16,015 nucleotides of DNA from Desulfosarcina sp. (GCA_030642405.1 DAOWNV010000029.1:1-16015), one strand, 5' to 3'. Shown: positions 6,101-14,336, numbered from the stretch's first letter. The notes: a model not told the origin generated them from the letters alone. Numbers and translations are program-made.

Positions 6101-6862
6101 ATGAAATCTTTGACTATTTCAGATGTTACCCTGACGTTTGGCGGCATCAATGCACTTTCCAACGTAACCATTACCATCGAACCTGGACTGATTACTTCCA
6201 TCATTGGTCCCAATGGCGCCGGAAAGACCAGCCTGCTAAACTGCATTTCAGGTTTTTACCATCCGACCTCCGGAAAGATCATGTATGGCAACAAACAGCT
6301 GACCCACTCTTCACCCCACCAGGTGACCAAGCTGGGGATCTCGCGGGCGTTTCAGAACCTGGAGTTGTTCAGCGGTCTGTCGGTGGTCGACAATCTCATG
6401 CTGGCCCGCCACACCAATTTGAAATACAACTTCTTCCAGGCCATGATCTATGTAGGCAAAGCCTCCCGCATCGAAGCGGAAAACAGGGCCTATGTGGAGG
6501 AGATTATCGATTTCATGGAGCTTGAACCATACCGTAATAGCATCGTAGGCAACCTGGCTTATGGTATCCAAAAACGGGTTGAAGTTGCCCGTGCCCTGAC
6601 CCTGAATCCTCAGTTGCTGCTTCTGGACGAACCCATGGCGGGCATGAATATTGAGGAAAAAGAAGATGTGGTCCGGTTTATTATGGACATCAAGAAAGAG
6701 CGTAACACAACGGTGATCCTGGTGGAGCACGATCTTGGGGTCGTCATGGACATCTCGGACCGTATCAACGTACTGGATTTTGGTGAGGTTATCGGGTCGG
6801 GGACACCTGAAGAAGTCGCTTCCAACCCCAAAGTCATTGAGGCGTACATCGGAGAGGATTAA
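6101..6862 (+). CDS. livG: Branched-chain amino acid-type ABC transporter, ATP-binding protein LivG
   Basis: One of the two ATPases that power a HAAT/Liv-type importer at the inner face of the membrane. With the start used here the product is 253 residues: Walker A GPNGAGKT (36-43), Q-loop Gln85, the LivG-type signature YGIQKRVE (154-161, where most ABC proteins have LSGGQ), Walker B LLLLDEP (172-178) and His210 in VEHD. The frame is open from an ATG at 6053, which would add 16 residues, but MKSLTISDVTLTFGG is where family members begin. Neither start has a good Shine-Dalgarno. It is the first gene of a livG, acyl-CoA synthetase, livH, livM, livK, livF set; its stop touches the TTG start of the next gene. 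Confidence 0.92.
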   Translation: MKSLTISDVTLTFGGINALSNVTITIEPGLITSIIGPNGAGKTSLLNCISGFYHPTSGKIMYGNKQLTHSSPHQVTKLGISRAFQNLELFSGLSVVDNLMLARHTNLKYNFFQAMIYVGKASRIEAENRAYVEEIIDFMELEPYRNSIVGNLAYGIQKRVEVARALTLNPQLLLLDEPMAGMNIEEKEDVVRFIMDIKKERNTTVILVEHDLGVVMDISDRINVLDFGEVIGSGTPEEVASNPKVIEAYIGED

Positions 6863-8794
6863 TTGGACACAAGACAGACAAAATACCTGGAACCACTTAC
6901 CATTCCGCAATTGCTTCGTTGGCGTGTCAAGCGAACGGGCGATAAGGTGGCCTTGCGGAAGAAGGATTTCGGGCGCTGGTGCTGCTATACTTGGAATGAC
7001 TACTATGACTATGTCCGCAAGACCGGGCTCGGACTGCAGCAACTCGGGTTGAAGAAGGAAGATATCATCGCGCTTATCGGGGATAACATCCCTGAGATGC
7101 TCTTCACCGCCATCGGGGCTCAGGCCGTGGGCGGCATTTCGGTGGCCATCTACCAGACTACAATGTCCGACGAGATCGCCCAACTGTTGGAGTACATGAA
7201 CGTCACCATGGTCTTTTGTGACAACCAGGAGCAGGTTGACAAAATCGTCGAAATCCGGGCCAGTGTACCCAACGTAAGCCGTGTCATTTACGAAGACCCA
7301 AGAGGGATGCGCGACTATCAATCAGACGACTGGTTCGCCTTCATCGAGGATGTCTACAAAATGGGCGAAGAGCTCCATGAGCAGCAACCTGATTTGTTTG
7401 AATCCCAGGTGGACCAGGGCGGCGCAGACGACGTTTGCCACCTCTGCTTGACCTCCGGCACCACTGGATTGTCCAAGGGCACCATGCTGACCCACAAGAA
7501 TTTCATCAGCATGGGGCTTCAACTAGCTGAGGCGGACCCATTGGAAGAGACCGATGAATATCTCTCTTTCCTGCCCTTTGCCTGGATCGGCGAACAGCAG
7601 ACTTCATTCGGGGTGGCCATGGCCACAGGCATCACCATTAATTTCCCTGAGTCCGTGGAGACGGCAATGGAGGATCTCAAGGAGATCGGTCCCCACTTAA
7701 TGTTCGGCTCACCGCGTATCTATGAAACCATCCGCTCTCAGATCTGGCTCAAAATCAACGAGTCCTATTGGCTCAACCGAAAGCTGTACAACTACTTCAT
7801 CAAAATCGGCGAAATGGCTGCCACCTACCGCATGACAGGTAAGCCCATGCCCCTGACTCTGAGGTTCAAGTCCTGGCTGGGCTACCAGATGATGTTCCGC
7901 CCGCTGATCAACCAGATCGGGCTGCTGCGGTTGCGGCGGGCCTACACGGGCGGCGCCGCTTTGGGGCCTGAGCTGTTCACCTTCTACCAGGCTATCGGAG
8001 TAAACCTGAAGCAGATATACGGCCAGACCGAAATCGTGGGAATCGCATACATGCACCGCGACGGGGATGTCCGCCCCGATACGGTTGGTAAACCCCTGCC
8101 CATGACCGAATGCAAGATTTCGGAAGAGGGAGAAATCCTCTCGCGGTCATCTGCTGTGACCCCAGGCTACTACAAGCTACCGGAAAAAACCGAAGAACTT
8201 CTGGCGGGGGGGTGGCTGCACTCCGGCGATGCCGGCTATATCGATGAGAACGGCCACCTGGTGGTCATTGACCGCCTGTCGGACGTGATGCACAACGCCA
8301 AGGATCAGATGTTCAGCCCCATGTACCTGGAAAACAAGCTCAAGTTCAGCCCCTATATAAAAGAGGCTGTGATTTTTGGGGACAAGCGCGACTTCGTGTC
8401 CGTCCTGATCAACATCGATCCCATCGTGGTGGGCAAATGGGCCGAAGACCGTGGTATCTCCTATACCACCTTCATGGATCTGTCGGCCAAACCAGAAGTG
8501 GCCGAACTGATCAACGGGGAGGTGACGGAGATCAATTTGCGGGCGGAAAAAGAACATTTCAGAATTAAGCGTTTCGCGATTCTTTACAAACTATTGGACA
8601 TGGATGACGGCGAACTTACCAAAACCGGAAAGATTCGCAGGCAATTTGTACGTGAAAAATATCAAACTCTGTACGAAGCGCTATATGATGAAGGCATTCG
8701 CGAAAAGGAAGTCGAAGCCCTCTTCCAATACCAGGATGGGCAATCGACAACTGTGAAAACCAAAATTTCTTTTTATACGATGGAAGAGTTATGA
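6863..8794 (+). CDS. AMP-dependent synthetase/ligase (long-chain-type acyl-CoA synthetase)
   Basis: It should activate a carboxylic acid with ATP and CoA, through an acyl-adenylate, to an acyl-CoA. The 643 residues show LTSGTTGLSKGTMLTHKN (196-213, phosphate loop), IYGQTE (385-390), GWLHSGDAGYI (450-460), VVIDRLSD (467-474, with the hinge D-R) and LTKTGK (585-590), whose Lys590 should be catalytic. The layout resembles large FadD15-like enzymes rather than short acetyl-CoA synthetases. The start is TTG at 6863, directly after the livG stop, with GGAGAGG (6851-6857) at good distance; the next in-frame ATG would cut off about 80 conserved residues. Its 3' end overlaps livH by 4 bp. Being inside a Liv-type importer operon suggests its substrate enters through that transporter. 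Chain length or aromatic specificity cannot be read from sequence alone. Confidence 0.93.
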   Translation: MDTRQTKYLEPLTIPQLLRWRVKRTGDKVALRKKDFGRWCCYTWNDYYDYVRKTGLGLQQLGLKKEDIIALIGDNIPEMLFTAIGAQAVGGISVAIYQTTMSDEIAQLLEYMNVTMVFCDNQEQVDKIVEIRASVPNVSRVIYEDPRGMRDYQSDDWFAFIEDVYKMGEELHEQQPDLFESQVDQGGADDVCHLCLTSGTTGLSKGTMLTHKNFISMGLQLAEADPLEETDEYLSFLPFAWIGEQQTSFGVAMATGITINFPESVETAMEDLKEIGPHLMFGSPRIYETIRSQIWLKINESYWLNRKLYNYFIKIGEMAATYRMTGKPMPLTLRFKSWLGYQMMFRPLINQIGLLRLRRAYTGGAALGPELFTFYQAIGVNLKQIYGQTEIVGIAYMHRDGDVRPDTVGKPLPMTECKISEEGEILSRSSAVTPGYYKLPEKTEELLAGGWLHSGDAGYIDENGHLVVIDRLSDVMHNAKDQMFSPMYLENKLKFSPYIKEAVIFGDKRDFVSVLINIDPIVVGKWAEDRGISYTTFMDLSAKPEVAELINGEVTEINLRAEKEHFRIKRFAILYKLLDMDDGELTKTGKIRRQFVREKYQTLYEALYDEGIREKEVEALFQYQDGQSTTVKTKISFYTMEEL

Positions 8795-9687
8795 TGAGTT
8801 ATTTTTTTCAGCTTTTGGTCAGCGGTATCGTTGTGGGCTCAATTTATGCGTTAGCGGCCCTGGGATTCGTCTTGATCTACAAATCGAGTAAAGTGCTCAA
8901 TCTGGCCCACGGACAAATAATTGCCGCCGGCGCATTTATCACCTATGCTCTAACCGGGTGGGTAGGCATACCAATTTATTTATCCTTTTTGTTGAGTATG
9001 GTTATCACCTTTTTTTTGGCGATGAGCGTGGAGAAGATATTTCTCCGGCGACTGATCGGAGAGCCGATCATCTCGATCATCATGGTGACCATCGGGTTGA
9101 TGTCCATACTAGACGGCATCATTTTTCTGACCCCGTTCGGTTCAGTCAACTTTTCTTTTCCTCAATTTCTACCTCAAGAACTAATTTCTTTTGGCGGGGT
9201 ATCCATCTCCTGGACACAACTGGTTGGTGTAATAATAACAGCTATAATGATCGGAGGGTTTTCATGGTTTTTTAAAAAATCCACTGTGGGCATCTCTATG
9301 CGCGCGGTTTCGGATGACCAGTTTGCTTCCATGTCAGTGGGCATTTCCGTCCCCAGGGTATTCGGTCTTGCCTGGGCCACGGCCGGGTTGAGCGCCGCTG
9401 CTGCAGGGGGCATCATTGGGAATATCACCGGACTGAACTTTGAAACATTGCAGGCATTTGGAATTACGGTTTTTCCAATCGTTATTTTGGGCGGGCTGGA
9501 TTCCATCCTGGGCGCTGTGGTAGCCGGTATCATCATGGGAGTTATCCAACAGTTTGCCAGCGGTTATCTGGACGGCAACTTCGGGCTCAACGGTACTGCC
9601 GAAGTATTGCCTTATATCATTTTGTTAATCATCTTGCTTTTCAAACCCCACGGACTTTTCGGCATCCATGAAATTGAACGGGTATAG
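8791..9687 (+). CDS. livH: Branched-chain amino acid-type ABC transporter permease LivH
   Basis: One of the two membrane subunits of the importer. The 298-residue product is almost entirely hydrophobic, with about eight likely membrane segments. It has the family landmarks GSIYALAALGFVLIYKSSKVLNLAHGQ (16-42), the cytoplasmic coupling loop MRAVSDDQFASMSVGI (170-185) that contacts the ATPases, and VILGGLDSILGAVVAGIIMG near 231-250. The start is in an ATGATGA: the first ATG at 8791 overlaps the synthetase stop by 4 bp and a second ATG follows at once, with GGAAGAG about 5 bases upstream. This indicates tight translational coupling to the ligase gene. Codons here end in A or T more often than in livG and the ligase. 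Confidence 0.95.
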   Translation: MMSYFFQLLVSGIVVGSIYALAALGFVLIYKSSKVLNLAHGQIIAAGAFITYALTGWVGIPIYLSFLLSMVITFFLAMSVEKIFLRRLIGEPIISIIMVTIGLMSILDGIIFLTPFGSVNFSFPQFLPQELISFGGVSISWTQLVGVIITAIMIGGFSWFFKKSTVGISMRAVSDDQFASMSVGISVPRVFGLAWATAGLSAAAAGGIIGNITGLNFETLQAFGITVFPIVILGGLDSILGAVVAGIIMGVIQQFASGYLDGNFGLNGTAEVLPYIILLIILLFKPHGLFGIHEIERV

Positions 9688-9690
9688 AAC

Positions 9691-10785
9691 ATGTCAACAA
9701 ATCGTTGGTTAGCAACCGGTAACTATTTTACGTCATACAAGGACGAGCAGAGAATATTTATTACGCATCTGGATCGGACATTTTTCAGCATATTTATTTC
9801 CCTGCTTTTTATCTGGCCTCTGCTCTTTAAGTTAAGCAACAAGTACATGCTGGTAATAGACAATATACTTATCGCCATTGTCGCTATTATCGGTCTTAAC
9901 ATTGTAACCGGTTTTGCCGGATTGATTTCCATCGGACATGCTGCTTTCATGGGAGTTGGCGCATACACAGTCGCCTCTTTTGCACGCACTCTGGGCGACA
10001 GCCATGTTATCATCACCCATGCGTGGCCGCTGTTGATACTTCTATCCGGTTTAACAGGCGCGGTTTTTGGGGCCATTGTCGGCCTTCCCGCCATGCGGCT
10101 GAAACATCTTTATTTGGCTATGGCCACCTTGAGTTTCCAAATGATCTTTACGTGGACCATCAATTTTTTGGAATTTTTCAACCAGGGACAGACCATTGCT
10201 ATCAGCAATGTATTCTGGTTCACCGGAAAACTGGGCAGAAAAGACCACTATTTTTTCTGGTATTATGTGCTTCTCGTGGTGGTGATCCTTTCAGGCTTCA
10301 TGGTGCGCAACCTTTTAAGGACCCGATACGGACGCTGCCTGGGTGCTGTAAGGGACAATGATCGGGCAGCCGATGCCATGGGCATTCACCCCGGTTTGAC
10401 CAAGGTTTATGCCTTCGGTTTGGCCGGTTTCTTTGCCGGTATCGCTGGAGCTTTGCATGCCTATGTGTACAGGGGTGTCGGTTTTGAATCCTTTACGCTG
10501 CATCACTCGATTACCTATCTCGCCATGGCCATTGTTGGAGGATTGGGAACGCTTCACGGATCATTCTGGGGGCCTATTGCAATAATGACGCTCGAACTCC
10601 AAATGGAATCCTTTGCCGAATATGCCGGCCGGATACTACCGTCGGATTGGAACTTGGCTACTGCCTTGAAACCCTTGTCGTTCGGCCTGGTGATTGTCCT
10701 GTTTTTAATGTTCGAACCAAGGGGTATTGCCAACTGGTGGCGCATTGCACGCTCATATACAAAACTTTGGCCGTTCCGTTACTGA
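9691..10785 (+). CDS. livM: Branched-chain amino acid-type ABC transporter permease LivM
   Basis: The partner permease of LivH, 364 residues. A polar N-terminal stretch of about 30 residues precedes the first membrane helix, longer than in many LivH proteins but common in LivM. Family motifs: NIVTGFAGLISIGHAAFMGVGAYT (70-93), LPAMRLKHLYLAMATLSFQ (131-149), the coupling loop RYGRCLGAVRDNDRAADAMGI (212-232), GLAGFFAGIAGALHAY (243-258) and GGLGTLHGSFWGP (281-293). Only 3 bp separate it from livH and the ribosome-binding site is weak (GAACGGG), so it relies on the same transcript. A 118-bp gap follows before livK. Confidence 0.94.
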   Translation: MSTNRWLATGNYFTSYKDEQRIFITHLDRTFFSIFISLLFIWPLLFKLSNKYMLVIDNILIAIVAIIGLNIVTGFAGLISIGHAAFMGVGAYTVASFARTLGDSHVIITHAWPLLILLSGLTGAVFGAIVGLPAMRLKHLYLAMATLSFQMIFTWTINFLEFFNQGQTIAISNVFWFTGKLGRKDHYFFWYYVLLVVVILSGFMVRNLLRTRYGRCLGAVRDNDRAADAMGIHPGLTKVYAFGLAGFFAGIAGALHAYVYRGVGFESFTLHHSITYLAMAIVGGLGTLHGSFWGPIAIMTLELQMESFAEYAGRILPSDWNLATALKPLSFGLVIVLFLMFEPRGIANWWRIARSYTKLWPFRY

Positions 10786-10903
10786 TCATCAGGTCATGTA
10801 GGACTAATGATCCTTAACTAATTGCTAATCCGATTCAGCATTGGTGTTAAATTAGAATCAAATTTTTAAATGGCAGTCCAACAATCATATTAAAGGAGCG
10901 AAT

Positions 10904-12160
10904 ATGAAAAACATGAAATGGTTGGTGTTGAGTGTGTTTGTAGCTACATTTTTCATTGTGTCCTGCGGCCAAAAAGAAGAGGCTAAGGTTGAAGAGAAAA
11001 AAGAAGCGGCTGAAGCTATGGTATATAAATTGGGCATGTGCCTAGCCATTACCGGACCGACCTCTGATGCAGGAGATCCTATGTCAAAGGGCGCTAAAGA
11101 CTATTTTCGTTATGTCAACGATATGAAACTTCTCGGCGAAGATAAACTAGAGTGTGATATTAGAGACGACCAGTATAAGACCGAGAACACCAAACGGAAT
11201 TTTGAAGATTTTTTGGATCAGGGTATCGTTTTTTACCTCAACTACTCCACCGACAGCACACAGTCCCTGAAAAAAGATATCGAAGAGGAAAAGATACCCA
11301 CCACGCCGGCATCCTATCATGCCGGTAACTTAGTTGACGCCGATTATATCTTTTTGCCCATTGCCAGCTACTCGGCCCAGGCTATCGGGTTGGCTGAATA
11401 CATTGTTAAAAATCACACGGGTGGCACCCCGAAGGTGGCTATGTATGTTCATTCATCCGCTTTTGGTAGAGCCCCGGTTGCAGATGTTAAAAAAGCAGTA
11501 GCGGCCGGCCTTGACATGGAAATTGTCGTAGTTGTCGAACACGGAAAAGATCTCGACAACACGGCTATGCTGAAAAGACTTAGCAAAAAGGGTGTTCAAT
11601 ATATCATCTGCCAAACCACCCAGTCTCCTGTGGCCACAATGCTGAAAGATGCCTCCCGTCTGGGTCTGGTCGCAAAGACCTTCGGAGAAAAAGGCAAGAT
11701 TACGTTTACTGGATGTCACTACACCGGCGGCAACGACTTGGTTGCCCTGGCCGGTCCGGCCGCAGAGAATTTCTACTGGACGACATCCTTCAATATAACA
11801 TCCGAGCCGGGTGTCTGGACAGACGCCCAGCTGGCCATAGCAAAACAATACGGACGTAATGAAAAGACCGCAAAATCTCATAATTATTCTGGTGGGATAA
11901 TGATGGCGCAGGTTGCTACCGAAGTGATCCTAAGAGCAAAGGCTCGGGGTAAAAAAATTACCAGGGAAGCGCTCTATGACGAATTGCTGGCCATGAACGG
12001 TGTAAATGCCTTTTATCCAGTCGTAACCGTCGGGCCGGTGACCTATTCCAAAACCGACAAGGCCGGTGTTGATACCCTTCAGCTATATGCTGTTAAAAAT
12101 GGTGAGTTCAAATCCGTAGGCAAACCGTTTATTCCCGAGTACACCGGTAAAATTAAATAA
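10904..12160 (+). CDS. livK: Periplasmic substrate-binding lipoprotein of Liv-type ABC transporter (LivK-like)
   Basis: The 418-residue product is the solute receptor that feeds LivHM. Residues 1-20 are a lipoprotein signal peptide (basic start, hydrophobic core, FIVS before Cys21), so Cys21 should be lipidated and the protein anchored in the periplasm. A charged linker rich in Glu and Lys (24-37) follows. The mature part begins YKLGMCLAITGPTSDAGDPMSKGAKDYFRYVN, the type 1 periplasmic-binding fold of the Peripla_BP_6 family. A strong AAAGGAG lies 8 bases before the ATG, far better than those of its neighbours, in line with the high receptor levels such systems need. The 118-bp upstream gap may hold its own promoter, but I see only weak hexamers. 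The ligand cannot be inferred from sequence; the operon's acyl-CoA synthetase favours a carboxylic acid. Confidence 0.93.
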   Translation: MKNMKWLVLSVFVATFFIVSCGQKEEAKVEEKKEAAEAMVYKLGMCLAITGPTSDAGDPMSKGAKDYFRYVNDMKLLGEDKLECDIRDDQYKTENTKRNFEDFLDQGIVFYLNYSTDSTQSLKKDIEEEKIPTTPASYHAGNLVDADYIFLPIASYSAQAIGLAEYIVKNHTGGTPKVAMYVHSSAFGRAPVADVKKAVAAGLDMEIVVVVEHGKDLDNTAMLKRLSKKGVQYIICQTTQSPVATMLKDASRLGLVAKTFGEKGKITFTGCHYTGGNDLVALAGPAAENFYWTTSFNITSEPGVWTDAQLAIAKQYGRNEKTAKSHNYSGGIMMAQVATEVILRAKARGKKITREALYDELLAMNGVNAFYPVVTVGPVTYSKTDKAGVDTLQLYAVKNGEFKSVGKPFIPEYTGKIK

Positions 12161-12170
12161 ATTGCCTGCA

Positions 12171-12194
12171 ACCGGCCCGGTTATCCGGGCCGGT
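12171..12194 (+). terminator. Strong GC hairpin between livK and livF
   Basis: ACCGGCCCGG (12171-12180), a TTAT loop, and CCGGGCCGGT (12185-12194) form a perfect 10-bp stem starting 10 bases after the livK stop. The tail is only CTAACATTTTCTC, a poor U-tract. It may be a partial terminator that lowers livF relative to livK, or a 3' block that protects livK mRNA from exonucleases. Stem and loop are seen directly; the effect is inferred. Confidence 0.65.
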
Positions 12195-12269
12195 CTAACA
12201 TTTTCTCACTACGACCAAGTTAATCCGGTGTAGGCGCGCTGTCTCCACCTGAAATTAGAAAACTGCCTT

Positions 12270-13088
12270 ATGAACAAACAGAATTCGGAAAACCTGCTCG
12301 AAGTCAACAACATTGAAGTGGTGTACAACGATATCATTCAGGTCCTGCGCGGCGTCAGCTTCAATGTCGCCAAAGGGGGCATCGTGGCACTGCTGGGTAC
12401 CAACGGTGCAGGCAAGACAACCACGTTGCGGGCCATAAGCGGTTTACTCAAGCCGGAGAACGGTTTCATCAAGGACGGCTATGTCAAGTTCGAAGGAATC
12501 GACATCACCAATGTCCTGGGTACACAAGTGGTGAAGCTTGGTGCCGTCATGGTGCCGGAGGGGCGTCGTGTGTTCAAGCACCTCACTGTTGATGAAAACA
12601 TACGTGTTGGGTCCATCACCCGTAAAGACGGCAGCCAAGCAATCCGCAAGGATCAGAAACTGATGTACGATCATTTTCCCCGGTTGGCCAGGATCATCAA
12701 CCGGCTGGCTGGGTATTGCTCAGGTGGAGAGCAGCAGATGATTGCCATTGCTCGAGCGTTGATGGCATCCCCAACGATGCTCATGCTTGACGAGCCGTCA
12801 CTTGGCCTGGCACCATTGTTGGTCAAGGAGATTTTTGAAAATATTGAAGCCATTAACAAGGAGATGGACACGACCATCCTGGTGGTGGAACAGAATGCGA
12901 AGATCGCATTGCAGATGTCCGACTACGCCTACATCATGGAGTCCGGGAAAATTGTTCTGGAAGGTCCCTCCAAAGAGCTTCGGGACAACCCGGATGTCAA
13001 AGAGTTTTATATGGGCGTTACCCAGGGTGGTGGACGCAAATCCTTCAAGGAAGTCAAGTCCTACAAGCGGCGCAAACGCTGGATGTAA
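12270..13088 (+). CDS. livF: Branched-chain amino acid-type ABC transporter, ATP-binding protein LivF
   Basis: The second ATPase of the importer, 272 residues. Motifs: GTNGAGKT Walker A (43-50), VPEGRRVF (95-102, typical of LivF), signature CSGGEQQM (150-157, with Cys in place of the first Leu), LMLDEPSLGLAP (171-182) and VVEQNA (205-210), where Gln208 takes the H-loop place as is usual for LivF. After the normal end near residue 250 there is a basic tail (GGGRKSFKEVKSYKRRKRWM), so it is longer than the ~235 residues of the E. coli protein. The gene is 109 bp after livK, behind the GC hairpin, and has no clear Shine-Dalgarno before the ATG. Confidence 0.93.
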   Translation: MNKQNSENLLEVNNIEVVYNDIIQVLRGVSFNVAKGGIVALLGTNGAGKTTTLRAISGLLKPENGFIKDGYVKFEGIDITNVLGTQVVKLGAVMVPEGRRVFKHLTVDENIRVGSITRKDGSQAIRKDQKLMYDHFPRLARIINRLAGYCSGGEQQMIAIARALMASPTMLMLDEPSLGLAPLLVKEIFENIEAINKEMDTTILVVEQNAKIALQMSDYAYIMESGKIVLEGPSKELRDNPDVKEFYMGVTQGGGRKSFKEVKSYKRRKRWM

Positions 13089-13101
13089 CCCCGGCCGGTG
13101 A

Positions 13102-13125
13102 ATGTGGCAGCTTTTTTTGCCGCAT
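13102..13125 (+). terminator. Weak hairpin downstream of livF
   Basis: ATGTGGCA (13102-13109) can pair with TGCCGCAT (13118-13125) over 8 bp with one U-G wobble, around a loop of GCTTTTTT. It starts 13 bases after the livF stop. The T-run is inside the loop and not after the stem. A small CACT/AGTG hairpin followed by TTTT comes just after (around 13128-13141). Together they may end the liv transcript, but neither is a textbook terminator. Confidence 0.35.
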
Positions 13126-13262
13126 ACCACTGTAGTGTTTTCCAGATTGATTAATGATTGCACACAAAAGATGGTTTTTACAGCTATCGGGTTTTTGACG
13201 AAGCCGCTGTTCTTTGGTGTTTCCCAACCACATTATCCATGATATAAAAGCAGCGTTAGTGA

Positions 13263-13279
13263 CCGGATGGGTTGTCCGG
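13263..13279 (+). promoter_or_regulatory. Small hairpin in oleA leader, with a -10-like box upstream
   Basis: CCGGA and TCCGG are complementary around a 7-base loop, 28 bases before the oleA start. A TATAAA hexamer at 13243-13248 could be a -10 box for oleA, but no convincing -35 lies at the right distance. The 219-bp livF-oleA gap therefore probably holds a separate promoter, though weakly supported. Confidence 0.25.
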
Positions 13280-13307
13280 AAGGTGGAATTGCGCTGAAAG
13301 GAATATC

Positions 13308-14336
13308 ATGAAGCCGATCTTTTTTAATAATGTAGCCATTGAGGCGGTTGCGTGTGTATTGCCTTTAACTGTGGTTACCACTGACGACATCGAATCCCAG
13401 CTTGTTGAGCCCATGTCCCGGTTCGGACTCAAACCTGGACTGCTTCAGGGCCTGACCGGCATTCGGGAGCGGCGTTTTTGGGATGCCGACCAGCAGGCAA
13501 GCGATGTCGCAACCCTGGCTGCTGAAAAGGTATTGGAGAAATCCGGTGTGCCGCGAGACGCCATAGGCTGTTTGATCAGCACTTCGGTCTCCAAAGACTA
13601 TATCGAACCTTCCGTGGCGAGCCTGGTGCACGGGAACTTGGAACTTGCCGATCACTGTGTCAATTACGATATCGGAAACGCCTGTCTTGGTTTCGTCAAT
13701 GCCATGTCCAGTGTGGGTTTGATGATTGACAACGGTTTTATTGATTACGGGCTCATTGTAGATGGTGAGAATTCCCGTGAGGTGGTGGAGACCACGATAG
13801 AGAGATTGAACCAACCCGATTCCACTCCGGAATCTTTCAGGGATCAATTTGCCACCCTTACTCTGGGTTCAGGTGCAGTGGCCATGATTCTTTGCCGGAA
13901 AGACCTTTCGACATTCAACCATCAGATCAACGGATCGGTCACTCGGGCATCAACCCGCCACTGTCGTCTCTGCCTCGGGCAGCGGGATTATATGACGGCC
14001 GACGCTTCCAAAGTCCTGATTTTCGGGGTGGAATTGGCGAAGAAAACCTGGGATTATGCCGGCAGCACCTTGGCCCATTGGAGCGATGCGGAAATCGACG
14101 CTTACATTCCCCACCAAGTGAGCCGGCGAAACATGGACGTCCTTACCGAGAAACTAGGGCTCACACCGGAAAAACACCACCTGAATTTTCCTACGCTGGG
14201 AAATATCGGTCCGGCCGCCGTTCCAATTACCCTGAGCCAGGCTGAAGATTCCGGTCGGATTCGTGCTGGGCATCACGTGGCTCTCATGGGTATTGGCAGT
14301 GGCCTTAATTGTTCGATGATGAGTGTCTCTTGGTAG
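13308..14336 (+). CDS. oleA: OleA-type thiolase-fold condensing enzyme (annotated in many genomes as 3-oxoacyl-ACP synthase III)
   Basis: OleA joins two acyl-CoAs head to head in a non-decarboxylative Claisen condensation, making a 2-alkyl-3-keto acid that leads to olefins or ketones. The 342-residue product matches the Xanthomonas OleA sequence I recall along its length: WDADQQASDVATLAA (58-72), STSVSKDYIEPSVASLVHGNL (91-111), YDIGNACLGFVNAM (120-133), LTLGSGAVAM (184-193), IPHQVSRRN (267-275), GNIGPAAVP (298-306) and MGIGSGLNCSMM (327-338). Active-site positions: Cys126 (nucleophile), His269, Asn299, and Glu100, the residue that marks OleA rather than FabH. The E-to-C gap (26) and H-to-N gap (30) equal those of the studied enzyme. 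ATG 13308 has GAAAGGA upstream; an in-frame TTG at 13272 is unlikely. No oleB, oleC or oleD follows; ettA comes 26 bp later. Confidence 0.87.
   Translation: MKPIFFNNVAIEAVACVLPLTVVTTDDIESQLVEPMSRFGLKPGLLQGLTGIRERRFWDADQQASDVATLAAEKVLEKSGVPRDAIGCLISTSVSKDYIEPSVASLVHGNLELADHCVNYDIGNACLGFVNAMSSVGLMIDNGFIDYGLIVDGENSREVVETTIERLNQPDSTPESFRDQFATLTLGSGAVAMILCRKDLSTFNHQINGSVTRASTRHCRLCLGQRDYMTADASKVLIFGVELAKKTWDYAGSTLAHWSDAEIDAYIPHQVSRRNMDVLTEKLGLTPEKHHLNFPTLGNIGPAAVPITLSQAEDSGRIRAGHHVALMGIGSGLNCSMMSVSW

Noticed and set aside
6311..7321. 336-codon open frame on the minus strand opposite livG and the ligase
   Set aside because: It lies antisense to two clear genes, is rich in His, Asp, Val and Gln as antisense shadows are, and shows no domain motif.
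6863..8794. OleC (beta-lactone synthetase) as partner of OleA
   Set aside because: At 643 residues with a FadD15-like layout, the protein looks like a long-chain acyl-CoA synthetase, and it is embedded in the transporter operon rather than beside oleA.
13365..13847. 160-codon minus-strand open frame inside oleA
   Set aside because: Antisense shadow of a well-matched thiolase-fold gene; no ribosome-binding site and no recognisable motif.
13308..14336. Plain FabH (3-oxoacyl-ACP synthase III)
   Set aside because: The shared fold fits, but the sequence around Glu100, Cys126, His269 and the C-terminus is of OleA type.
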